64,000 bases of DNA from Mycobacterium sp. 852002-51961_SCH5331710 (GTDB lineage: Bacteria > Actinomycetota > Actinomycetes > Mycobacteriales > Mycobacteriaceae). Below are positions 26,182 to 34,309 of the stretch, in pieces. The position numbers and the translations under genes are program-made. The stretch spans positions 1-64,000 of the forward strand of contig NZ_LZSQ01000117.1 in NCBI RefSeq assembly GCF_001665535.1, in the 5' to 3' direction. The stretch's first letter is position 1, and each line of letters opens with the position of its first letter. The notes below the pieces were generated by a model. The model worked only from the letters and a program-made list of their open reading frames with translations, had not been told where the DNA came from and did no database searches.

Positions 26182-26591
26182 CCACACCGGCTCCCAAACT
26201 GCAGCTGACCGATGACGAGTGGCGCAAGAAGCTGACCCCCGAGGAGTTCCACGTCCTGCGCGAGGCCGGCACCGAGCGCCCCTTCACCGGCGAGTACACC
26301 GACACCAAGACCGAGGGCATCTACGAGTGCCGCGCCTGCGGCGCCGAGCTGTTCCGCAGCACCGAGAAGTTCGAATCGCACTGTGGCTGGCCGTCCTTCT
26401 TCGATCCCGCCGACTCCGACGCCGTCATCCTGCGCACCGACGACTCGCTCGGGATGCACCGCGTCGAGGTGCTCTGCGCCAACTGCCACAGCCACCTGGG
26501 CCACGTCTTCGAGGGCGAGGGCTACCCCACCCCGACCGACCAGCGCTACTGCATCAACTCGATCTCGCTGCGACTGAAGCCGTCCTCCTGA
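26178..26591 (+). CDS. msrB: Peptide methionine-R-sulfoxide reductase
   Basis: MsrB reduces methionine-R-sulfoxide in proteins back to methionine. The protein has 137 residues. Zinc is held by CRAC and CANC; the catalytic Cys is in RYCINS. The conserved core ESHCGWPSFFDP and GHVFEGEGYPTPTDQRYCIN are all present. It corresponds to Rv2674. The start overlaps the stop of the giant cyclase gene (ATGA), so it is probably co-translated with it. Confidence 0.93.
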   Translation: MTTPAPKLQLTDDEWRKKLTPEEFHVLREAGTERPFTGEYTDTKTEGIYECRACGAELFRSTEKFESHCGWPSFFDPADSDAVILRTDDSLGMHRVEVLCANCHSHLGHVFEGEGYPTPTDQRYCINSISLRLKPSS

Positions 26592-26619
26592 CGCGTTCGG
26601 CGCAACGAGGGCCAGAAGG

Positions 26620-26931
26620 CTACGCCGGATAGACCGCGAACTCGGCGCGGTCCTCGGTGTCGGCGACGCACTGAAACAGCAACGGCGCGGTCATCGCGTT
26701 GCCCGAGTAGCACGTGAACGGGCCGATCACCTGATACTTGTCGCCGTTCAGGTCGTACTTCACCGCGTAGTCCGACGCGGTGATGCAGTCGATGTCGCCT
26801 GCCGTGATGTCGATGACCTGACCGAAGCGCGGCGCGCACTTCTCACTGTCGGGGTCCTGCGCGAAACCCGTCGGCGCCGTCGCGAGCGCGCCAACCAGAA
26901 AGCCGGCGCCGACCAGCACCTGTGTCCTCAT
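26620..26931 (-). CDS. Small secreted protein
   Basis: This is a 103-residue exported protein with a signal peptide of about 25 residues (VLVGAGFLVGALATAPTGFA). The mature part of about 78 residues has four cysteines (KCAPRFG, IDCITAS, FTCYSG, FQCVAD), suggesting two disulfides, and reads as a compact beta protein. I do not recognise the family. It sits between msrB and hemQ on the hem strand. Function unknown. Confidence 0.6.
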   Translation of the reverse strand: MRTQVLVGAGFLVGALATAPTGFAQDPDSEKCAPRFGQVIDITAGDIDCITASDYAVKYDLNGDKYQVIGPFTCYSGNAMTAPLLFQCVADTEDRAEFAVYPA

Positions 26932-26971
26932 AGGACCATGATGAACGACGCGCTCCCGCCCGCGAGGCCCT

Positions 26972-27667
26972 TTAGGGCAGGCGATCGATCAGCTGCTCGG
27001 CGCTGATCCTCGGCCCGGTGAAGAACGGCGTCTCCTCGCGGACGTGCCGACGCGCGTCGGTGGCGCGCAAATCTCGCATCAGGTCCACGATGCGGTGCAG
27101 TTCCGGCGCCTCGAACGCCAGGATCCATTCGTAGTCCCCCAGCGCGAACGCCGGAACGGTGTTGGCCCGGACGTCCTTGTAGCCCCGCGCCGCCATGCCG
27201 TGCTCGGCGAGCATGCGGCGGCGCTCCTCGTCGGGCAGCAGATACCAGTCCAGCGACCGCACGAACGGATACACGCAGATGTAGTTGCCCGGTTCCTCAC
27301 CCGCGAGGAACGCGGGGATGTGGCTCTTGTTGAACTCCGCCGGGCGGTGCAGCGCAACGTTGCTCCAGAACGGATTGCTGACGCGGCCCAAGGTGGTGGT
27401 GCGACGGAAGTCGGCGTAGGTGGCCTGCAGAGCCTCGACGTTGTCGGCGTGCGTCCAGATCATGAAGTCGGCGTCGGCGCGCATGCCCGCGATGTCGTAC
27501 AGGCCGCGCACCACCACACCGCGTTCCTCCTGCTGTTTGAGGAACGTCGCGGTCTCGTCGGCGACGGCCGCGCGGTCCTCGCCCAACTCCCCCGGACGCA
27601 CGGAGAACACCGAGAACATCAGGTAGCGCAGGGCGGAGTTGAGGGCGTCGTAGTCGAGCTTGGCCAT
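26972..27667 (-). CDS. hemQ: Coproheme decarboxylase HemQ
   Basis: HemQ (ChdC) decarboxylates iron-coproporphyrin III to haem b, the last step of the coproporphyrin route used by actinobacteria. It has 231 residues with the chlorite-dismutase-like fold. The segment NKSHIPAFLAGEEPGNYICVYPFVRSLDWYLLP contains the family's catalytic Tyr and neighbours, and EETPFFTGPRI is near the end. The ATG at 27667 gives the usual length. It is the last gene of a hemE-hemY-hemQ operon, 4 bp after hemY, and corresponds to Rv2676c. Confidence 0.9.
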   Translation of the reverse strand: MAKLDYDALNSALRYLMFSVFSVRPGELGEDRAAVADETATFLKQQEERGVVVRGLYDIAGMRADADFMIWTHADNVEALQATYADFRRTTTLGRVSNPFWSNVALHRPAEFNKSHIPAFLAGEEPGNYICVYPFVRSLDWYLLPDEERRRMLAEHGMAARGYKDVRANTVPAFALGDYEWILAFEAPELHRIVDLMRDLRATDARRHVREETPFFTGPRISAEQLIDRLP

Positions 27668-27671
27668 GGTT

Positions 27672-29027
27672 CTATCGTGCCACGCGCGAGGTGACCAACG
27701 CCGCCGCCGCCCTCGTGGCCGCCGACACACACGCCGGAACGCCGATACCGTCCAGAAATCCGCCCGCCACCGCGATCGTCGGCGGCAGTCCCGCCCGCAG
27801 TTCGGCCACCAGTGCCCCGTGCCCGGGGCCGTACTGCGGCATCGCGTCGATCCAACGCTGCACGTGGAAGTCGACCGGCTCCGTCCTGACCCCGAAAAGC
27901 GTCGCGAGATCCTCCGCCGCCCACGTGAGCAGCTCTTCGTCGCCCACATTGCGGGCCAAATTGTCGCCGAAGCGGCCGAACGACAACCGGACCAGCTCGA
28001 CGCTGCCGCGTGGACCCCATTTGCGCGACGTCAGCGTGACCGCCTTCGAGCGCAGCCGTTCACCGCTGGCCGCCAGCACACCGGACTGTTGCGGCAGCGG
28101 TGTGCCGCCCGGCAGCGCCAGCGCCACCAACGCCGTCGACGCCACCGGAATGCGACCAGCCGCGGCGGCGCTCTGGGGAGCCACCTCCGCAACCAGCCGG
28201 GCCAGGCGTGGCGCAGGCACCGCGAGCACCACCGCATCGGCGTGGTAGCAGGCGCCCTCGTCGTCGACGAGTTCCCACCCCCGTGCGTCGCGGTGCAAAC
28301 CTTGGACCGTGACCTGCCGCCACTGCATCCCCGCGCGGCGGACGAGTTCGTCGACCAGCACCCGGTAACCGCCCTCGACGGCACCGAAGACGGACCCGGT
28401 GACCGGCGGTGGCACCGCCTCGCGGACGGCGTCGGTCAGGCTGGGAGCGCCACGGTCGAGGAGGACGGCCAGCGTCGGGACCGCCGAGCGGACGCCGATC
28501 GTGCCCGCGTTGCCGGAGTAGACACCGGTCAGGAGGGGTTCGACGGACCGGGTGACCACCTGCTCGCCGAACCGGTCACCAACGAGGTCGGCCACGGACG
28601 GATCGGCACCGGGACGCCAGGCGAACGGCCGGTTACGTTCACCCTGCATCCAGGCGATCGTCGCGTCGTCCACCAGGCCCGCCAGCGCCGACGGCTGCGC
28701 AGGGATCCCCTGCAGCGTGCCCGAAGGCAGCGGGTGCAGCCGGGCCTGGCTGTAGATCAGCGGTCGTGCGCCGGTCGTGCCGATCTGCCGGTTCGCCAGG
28801 CCCAACTCGGCCAGCAACGCGGGCACCTCGGGGCGTCGCGCGACGAACGCCTCGGCGCCGACATCCATCGATTGGCCGCCGATCCGCTCGGTGCGCAGCA
28901 CGCCGCCCAGCCGGTCCGCGGGGTCGAACAACGTGATCGACGCGTCCGGGCCGGCCGCAACACGCAGCCGATACGCGGCGACGAGACCCGAAATACCGCC
29001 GCCGACAACGCAGTACGACGCAGTCAC
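27672..29027 (-). CDS. hemY: Coproporphyrinogen III oxidase HemY
   Basis: This FAD enzyme oxidises coproporphyrinogen III to coproporphyrin III (historically called protoporphyrinogen oxidase). It has 451 residues. The dinucleotide-binding motif is YCVVGGGISGLVAAYRL at the start. FGAVEGGYRVLVDEL lies in the middle, and the FAD-binding end is AGGFLDGIGVPACVSAATRAA. The GTG start at 29027 overlaps the hemE stop (GTGA), so translation is coupled. It corresponds to Rv2677c. Confidence 0.9.
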   Translation of the reverse strand: MTASYCVVGGGISGLVAAYRLRVAAGPDASITLFDPADRLGGVLRTERIGGQSMDVGAEAFVARRPEVPALLAELGLANRQIGTTGARPLIYSQARLHPLPSGTLQGIPAQPSALAGLVDDATIAWMQGERNRPFAWRPGADPSVADLVGDRFGEQVVTRSVEPLLTGVYSGNAGTIGVRSAVPTLAVLLDRGAPSLTDAVREAVPPPVTGSVFGAVEGGYRVLVDELVRRAGMQWRQVTVQGLHRDARGWELVDDEGACYHADAVVLAVPAPRLARLVAEVAPQSAAAAGRIPVASTALVALALPGGTPLPQQSGVLAASGERLRSKAVTLTSRKWGPRGSVELVRLSFGRFGDNLARNVGDEELLTWAAEDLATLFGVRTEPVDFHVQRWIDAMPQYGPGHGALVAELRAGLPPTIAVAGGFLDGIGVPACVSAATRAAAALVTSRVAR

Positions 29028-30106
29028 AGCGAGTGCACCAACGCCACCACTTCGGTGATCACCTCGGGGTCGGTCGCGGGTAGCACGCCGTGGCCGAGGT
29101 TGAAGACGTGTCCCGCGGCTCCGGCGTCGATCGCCCGGCGACCGTCGTCGACGACCGCACGCGCCGCACGCTCGGCCACCGGCAGGCCCGCCAGCAACAC
29201 CACCGGGTCCAGGTTGCCCTGCAACGCCGTCCCCGGGACCACCCGGGCGGCGGCGTCGGGCAGCGACGTGCGCCAGTCGACCCCGACGACGGCTGGGGCG
29301 CCGTGCCCGGAAGCGGCCTGAGACATTGCCCCCAGCAGTTCGGCGGTGCCGACGCCGAAGTGTGTCATCGGCACACCGGCGGCGGCCAGCGTGGCGAACA
29401 CCCGGGTGCTGTGCGGCAGCACATAGCTGCGGTAGTCGGCAAGCGACAGCGTGCCGGCCCACGAGTCGAACACCTGGATCGCGTCGACGCCCACGTCCAC
29501 CTGGACCTGCAGGAACGCGATCGTCACATCGGTCAGCGCCGCCATCAGCGCGTGCCAGGTCTCGGGTTCTCCGAGCATCATCGCCTTGGTGCGCTCGTGG
29601 TTGCGGCTCGGTCCGCCCTCGACGAGGTAGGACGCCAGCGTGAACGGCGCGCCCGCGAAACCGATCAACGGCACGTCACCGAGTTCGGAGACCAGCATCC
29701 CGACCGCCGCGGCCACCGGCGCGACTTGCTCACGCTGCAGTGGTTGCATGGCTGCGACGTCGGCGGCGGTGCGAATCGGGTGCTCGATCACCGGGCCGAC
29801 GTCGGGCACGATGTCGAGGTCGATACCGGAGGCCCGCAGCGGCACCACGATGTCGGAGAACAGGATCGCGGCGTCGACGCCGTGCCTGCGGACCGGCTGA
29901 AGCGTGATCTCGGTGATCAACTCGGCGTCAAAGCAGGCCTGCATCATCGTGTTCTTGGCCCGCAGGGCGCGATACTCGGGCAGCGAACGGCCCGCCTGCC
30001 GCATGAACCACACCGGTACACGGCCGGGTTTGCGGCCGCTCGCGGCGGCCAGATATGGCGAGTCGGGCAGGTCACGGCGTGTGTTCATCGCTGTCAATGC
30101 TGCCAT
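29024..30106 (-). CDS. hemE: Uroporphyrinogen decarboxylase
   Basis: HemE removes four carboxyl groups from uroporphyrinogen III to give coproporphyrinogen III. It has about 360 residues. Signatures are PVWFMRQAGRSLPEYRALR, FSDIVVPLRASGIDLDIVPDVGP, FAGAPFTLASYLVEGG and the C-terminal HVFNLGHGVLP. The first ATG is at 30106; a second at 30088 (MNTRRDLP) is equally plausible. It is first in the hemE-hemY-hemQ operon. In M. tuberculosis an enoyl-CoA hydratase gene lies upstream; here DUF3000 follows directly. Confidence 0.93.
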   Translation of the reverse strand: MAALTAMNTRRDLPDSPYLAAASGRKPGRVPVWFMRQAGRSLPEYRALRAKNTMMQACFDAELITEITLQPVRRHGVDAAILFSDIVVPLRASGIDLDIVPDVGPVIEHPIRTAADVAAMQPLQREQVAPVAAAVGMLVSELGDVPLIGFAGAPFTLASYLVEGGPSRNHERTKAMMLGEPETWHALMAALTDVTIAFLQVQVDVGVDAIQVFDSWAGTLSLADYRSYVLPHSTRVFATLAAAGVPMTHFGVGTAELLGAMSQAASGHGAPAVVGVDWRTSLPDAAARVVPGTALQGNLDPVVLLAGLPVAERAARAVVDDGRRAIDAGAAGHVFNLGHGVLPATDPEVITEVVALVHSL

Positions 30107-30208
30107 GACGACCCGTCGGCGCCCGCTTCGCCTCGATGGACCGGTCGTCCGTACAAGATCGGCGCGCCACGCGCACAGACCTGCTCGAATGGTCTAGCGT
30201 CAAACGTC

Positions 30209-30790
30209 GTGACCACCGCCGAACCGGCTCAGTTCCGCGAAGCGGTGGCGGCGATGAATGCCACCACCGTCCGACCGGAGATCGAGCTCGGCCCGATCCG
30301 CCCGCCGCAGCGGCTGGCGCCGTTCAGTTATGCGCTGGGCGCCGAGGTCCGCCATCCCGAGACGGCGATCGTGCCGGAGCGCTCCGAAGGCGACGCATTC
30401 GGCCGCCTGATCCTGCTGCACGACCCCGAGGGCGCCGACGCGTGGGACGGCACCATGCGGCTCGTCGCCTACATCCAGGCCGACCTGGACTCCAGCGAGG
30501 CCGTCGACCCGCTGCTGCCCGAGGTCGCGTGGAGCTGGCTCGTCGACGCCCTTGCCGAGCGCGCCGAACACGTCACCGCGCTGGGTGGCACTGTCACCGC
30601 CACGACCTCGGTGCGCTACGGCGACATCTCCGGCCCTCCCCGCGCCCACCAGCTGGAGCTGCGTGCCTCGTGGACGGCGACGACGCTCGAGTTGGGTCCG
30701 CATGTCGAGGCGTTCTGCGAGGTGCTCGAGCACGCTGCCGGGCTGCCGCCTCAGGGCGTGACCGACCTCGGCTCCCGCACCCGCGCCTGA
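30209..30790 (+). CDS. DUF3000 family protein
   Basis: This is a 193-residue actinobacterial protein of unknown function, corresponding to Rv2680. Recognisable parts are IELGPIRPPQRLAPFSYALGAEV, GRLILLHDPEGADAWDGTMRLVAY and ELRASWTATTLELGPHVEAFCEVLEHAAGLPP. There is no signal peptide or membrane segment. It starts at a GTG and ends two bases before the RNase D-like gene, so they probably share a transcript. The constant pairing suggests a role linked to RNA processing, but that is only inference. Confidence 0.8.
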   Translation: MTTAEPAQFREAVAAMNATTVRPEIELGPIRPPQRLAPFSYALGAEVRHPETAIVPERSEGDAFGRLILLHDPEGADAWDGTMRLVAYIQADLDSSEAVDPLLPEVAWSWLVDALAERAEHVTALGGTVTATTSVRYGDISGPPRAHQLELRASWTATTLELGPHVEAFCEVLEHAAGLPPQGVTDLGSRTRA

Positions 30791-30792
30791 CG

Positions 30793-32097
30793 ATGCCGGA
30801 ATCCGACGAGGCCATCCCGGAGGCGGCCGAGGCCGAAGCGGGCGAACCGGAGGCCACGCCGCTCCTCACGCCCTGCGACGGTGTGCCCCCGCTGTCCGCC
30901 AGCGTCAGTGAAATCCGAAGGGCCGCCGAACTTCTGGCGTCCGGCCACGGTCCGTTTGCGGTCGACGCCGAACGGGCCTCGGGATTCCGCTACTCCAACC
31001 GCGCCTACCTCGTGCAGATCCGGCGCGCCGGCGCCGGCACCGTGTTGATCGATCCGGTGAGCCACGGCGCCGACCCGGTGGAGGCGCTGGCACCCGTGGC
31101 CGAGGTGCTGCGCACCGACGAGTGGGTGCTGCATGCCGCCGACCAGGATCTGCCGTGCCTGGCCGAGCTCGACATCCGTCCGATCAGCGTGTACGACACG
31201 GAGTTGGCGGGCCGGCTCGCCGGCTACGAGAAGGTTAACCTCGCCGCGATGGTGCAGCGCCTGCTCGGGCTGCAGCTGATGAAGGGGCACGGTGCGGCCG
31301 ACTGGTCCAGACGTCCACTGCCCGACGACTGGCTCAACTACGCCGCCCTCGACGTCGAGGTGCTGATCGACCTGCGTGACGCCGTCGCCGCGGTCCTCGA
31401 GGAGCAGGGCAAAACCGACTGGGCAGCACAGGAATTCGAGCAGCTGAAGAACTTCGAGGCCGCTCCGACGCGACGCGACCGCTGGCGTCGTACATCGGGG
31501 ATCCACAAGATCCGCGACGCGCGGGCGCTGGCCGCCGTGCGCGAACTGTGGACCACCCGCGACCACATCGCCCAGCGCCGTGATATCGCGCCGGGCCGCA
31601 TTCTGCCGGATTCGGCGATCATCAACGCGGCCACCACCGACCCCGACACCGTCGAGAAGTTGACCGCACTGCCGGTGTTCGGCGGTAACCGGCAGCGCCG
31701 CAGCGCGAAGGTGTGGCTCGACGCGCTCGCCCGGGCCCGCGCGACGCAGGATCTACCCAAATCGCAGGAGCCGTCGAACGGGCCTCCTCCGGCATCCCGC
31801 TGGGCCAGGCGCAAACCCGAAGCCGCCGCTCGGCTAGAGGCGGTGCGCGCGGCGCTCACCGAAGTGTCGCAACGGGTTTCGGTGCCGACGGAGAATCTCC
31901 TCTCCCCCGACACCGTGCGCCGGTTGTGTTGGGACTGGGAGCCCGTTGACGACCGAGCCGCGGTGATCGAAGCGTTCCTGCGCGACGCGGGTGCGCGGCC
32001 CTGGCAGCGTGAGCTCACCGTGGCCCCGCTTGCCGAGGCGCTGGCCGCGGCCGACGCCAAGCTGGCCCAGCAGCCGGCAGCTCCCGACGAACAATGA
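30793..32097 (+). CDS. RNase D-like 3'-5' exonuclease with HRDC domain
   Basis: The 434-residue product has a DEDDy exonuclease domain. The first acidic pair is in FAVDAERASGF, the third Asp in LHAADQDLPCL, and the Tyr and last Asp in LNYAALDVEVLIDL. An HRDC-type helical domain follows (LAAVRELWTTRDHIAQRRDIAPGRILPDSAII), and the C-terminal part is typical of actinobacterial RNase D. The substrate is probably structured RNA 3' ends. It corresponds to Rv2681. Confidence 0.88.
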   Translation: MPESDEAIPEAAEAEAGEPEATPLLTPCDGVPPLSASVSEIRRAAELLASGHGPFAVDAERASGFRYSNRAYLVQIRRAGAGTVLIDPVSHGADPVEALAPVAEVLRTDEWVLHAADQDLPCLAELDIRPISVYDTELAGRLAGYEKVNLAAMVQRLLGLQLMKGHGAADWSRRPLPDDWLNYAALDVEVLIDLRDAVAAVLEEQGKTDWAAQEFEQLKNFEAAPTRRDRWRRTSGIHKIRDARALAAVRELWTTRDHIAQRRDIAPGRILPDSAIINAATTDPDTVEKLTALPVFGGNRQRRSAKVWLDALARARATQDLPKSQEPSNGPPPASRWARRKPEAAARLEAVRAALTEVSQRVSVPTENLLSPDTVRRLCWDWEPVDDRAAVIEAFLRDAGARPWQRELTVAPLAEALAAADAKLAQQPAAPDEQ

Positions 32098-32110
32098 CCT
32101 CTGGGCCTAG

Positions 32111-33025
32111 CTAGCGGCCCACCTTCTCGACGTGGGCGAGGAAGTGCCGCAACACTTCCCGCGGCGCCTCCAACTGCGGCCAGTGGCCGATGTCGTCGGC
32201 GAGCATCACGACGTCGGCCTCGGGAATCACCTCGGCGTACCGCCGCGCCATGTGAGCGCCGGAATTCGGGTCGACGGGCCCGTCGATCAGCCGCATGGGG
32301 ACCGCGGTTTGACGCATCGCGCGCACCCAGCGGTTGCGATGTGTATAGCGGTCGGCCAGGAAGCGTCCGACCTTGTGCAGCACGCGTTTACCGTCGTTGA
32401 ACTCGAGGATCTCGTGAAACCGCGTCATCAGATCGCGTGATGGTTTGGTGTTGGGCCCGAACATCTCGTTGATCGTCGACTCCAGCACCTTGCGCGACAA
32501 CGAACTGCGACCCTGCAAGGGGCTCATCAGGTCGCCCAGCGGGGTCCCCGACATCAACTTCTGCATGGTGCGTGGCGTGTAGGCCTCGTTGAACAACCCG
32601 CCGTTGAGCCAGGTGATCGACTGGTACCGCACCGAACCGTACGACTGGTCACCGAATTCGCTGCGCGCCAACAGTTCCTGGCCCACTGAATCGCCCAAGT
32701 CGTGCGCCAGGACGTGACACCGCTCGACGTTCAGATGCTCCAGCAGAGCCTCATGCATGTCAGCGTGATCGAGCACCGAGTAGTCGTAGGCGGCCGGTTT
32801 CGCCGAGAAACCCATCCCGATCATGTCGGGCGCGATGACGGTGAAGTGTTCGATGAGCGTCGGCCAGATCAGCGACCAGTCCCACGAGTTGAACGGATAG
32901 CCGTGGACGGCCAGCAGCGTCGGCGACTGACCGAGTGGCGGGCCGTCGACACGGTAGAAGATCTCGAAGCCCAGGTAATCGAAGTAGTGGCCCGCAGCTT
33001 TCCAGCGCTCCAACTCGGCGTCCAT
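32111..33025 (-). CDS. Alpha/beta hydrolase with Asp nucleophile
   Basis: The 304-residue enzyme belongs to the haloalkane dehalogenase/epoxide hydrolase branch. The oxyanion segment is HGYPFNSWDW, the nucleophile elbow is LAHDLGDSVG with Asp instead of Ser, and the catalytic His lies in GHWPQLEAP. The acid is probably the Asp in RLIDGPVDPNSG. The substrate is unknown; an ester is unlikely given the Asp nucleophile. It lies downstream of a lipase-like gene on the same strand, 42 bp away. Confidence 0.75.
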   Translation of the reverse strand: MDAELERWKAAGHYFDYLGFEIFYRVDGPPLGQSPTLLAVHGYPFNSWDWSLIWPTLIEHFTVIAPDMIGMGFSAKPAAYDYSVLDHADMHEALLEHLNVERCHVLAHDLGDSVGQELLARSEFGDQSYGSVRYQSITWLNGGLFNEAYTPRTMQKLMSGTPLGDLMSPLQGRSSLSRKVLESTINEMFGPNTKPSRDLMTRFHEILEFNDGKRVLHKVGRFLADRYTHRNRWVRAMRQTAVPMRLIDGPVDPNSGAHMARRYAEVIPEADVVMLADDIGHWPQLEAPREVLRHFLAHVEKVGR

Positions 33026-33067
33026 CGTCGCAGCCTAGCGGGATTGCCTTGATCGACGGCGCGGCTG

Positions 33068-34258
33068 TCAGCCGAACTGGCGCGCCAGAAACGGCGTTGA
33101 ATCCGGCAGCGAGGCCAGCACGGTGCCGCTGTGATCCTCGTCGGGGTAGACCTCGAGCGTGACGTCTTGCCGGTTGGCGGTGAGCTCATCGGCGAATCGC
33201 AGCGTGAGATCCGGCGGGACGTCACGATCGAGCAGTCCGACGCCCAGGAAGATCGGCCTGTCGTAGCCGTCGGCGGGGATGCCCATGTAGGCGTCGATGG
33301 CTTCCGTCGCCGCGGGGATCGATGCCAGGGGTGCGGAGAAGAACGACGGCAGCGTCGCATCCGTCAACGCGGCGGAAAGCTCGGCCAGACACTCGGTTTC
33401 GGCGCGATCGGCGGCGTCGCGGCCGACCGGGGTGAGCATGCCGTCGAGGTCGAGCTCGGGGTGCGCTTCGCGCAACGCCGCGACGATGTAGGCGGTGTAG
33501 GCGTTGGCCACCGGTCCCAGCTGCGGGGGCACCGCCATGTCCGGGCCCGCTTGTTTGACGATGTTCTCGACGTGCGCCGGCGTCCCGGTGGCGACGACAC
33601 CGCGGAAGTCCAGGCCCGCACCGGCGCTGAACTCGGTGGCCCACCGGGCGGTGGCGACCGCGGCGGCCCCACCCTGCGACTGGCCGATCACCGCCCACTT
33701 CGGGGACAACGGCAGACCCAGTCCGTGCGCAGCGATCACCGAATCCACCACGCTACGTGCGGTTGTGACGCTGTTGAGGTAGCTCATCAGGCCGGGCGTG
33801 CCGAGGCCGGCGTAATCGCTGGCGACCACCACGTAGCCCTGGTCGAGCCAGTGGGTGAGGTACGCGTTGTCCCGGTCACTGCGCGGACGCGCCGACGGCG
33901 TGCAGTCGTCGCCGAGGCCGACCGTGCCGTGTGCCCACGCCACGACGGGCCACCCGCCCGGCGGCGGAGGCGTTTTCGGGGTGAAGACGGCGGCGGTGCT
34001 CACGGCGGGGCGGTCATGCTGGTCGATCGTGGCGTACAGCATCCGGTAGGCCGACTCCGCGCCGTCCACCGCCAGCGACGGGTCAAGCGGAATCGATTCG
34101 ATCAGTGCGCCGGGCGCCGGGATCGGCCCGGCGTAGCTTCGTACATCCAGGTTCGACCACTGCGGCGCGTCCGCGGGTGCTACGCCGGGGGTCGCCACCA
34201 GGCCGATCGCGATCAGCAGCACGACCGCCAAAACACGAACCACCGCAGCGAGTTTCAT
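33068..34258 (-). CDS. Secreted lipase-family protein
   Basis: This is an exported serine hydrolase of about 396 residues resembling the secretory lipase family (LIP, PF03583). The signal peptide is VVRVLAVVLLIAIGLVATPGVAPADA. The catalytic Ser is in AVIGQSQGGAAAV. The acid and His are probably Asp in GVGLLDRDVPP and His in PDEDHSGTVLAS. The ATG at 34258 was chosen; a GTG two codons earlier also fits. Probably acts on lipid esters outside the cytoplasm (inferred). Confidence 0.78.
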   Translation of the reverse strand: MKLAAVVRVLAVVLLIAIGLVATPGVAPADAPQWSNLDVRSYAGPIPAPGALIESIPLDPSLAVDGAESAYRMLYATIDQHDRPAVSTAAVFTPKTPPPPGGWPVVAWAHGTVGLGDDCTPSARPRSDRDNAYLTHWLDQGYVVVASDYAGLGTPGLMSYLNSVTTARSVVDSVIAAHGLGLPLSPKWAVIGQSQGGAAAVATARWATEFSAGAGLDFRGVVATGTPAHVENIVKQAGPDMAVPPQLGPVANAYTAYIVAALREAHPELDLDGMLTPVGRDAADRAETECLAELSAALTDATLPSFFSAPLASIPAATEAIDAYMGIPADGYDRPIFLGVGLLDRDVPPDLTLRFADELTANRQDVTLEVYPDEDHSGTVLASLPDSTPFLARQFG

Positions 34259-34309
34259 TGCCACAGCCTATCGAGCGAGCACGCACGCTCGCCGGACAGG
34301 GGGCGATGG

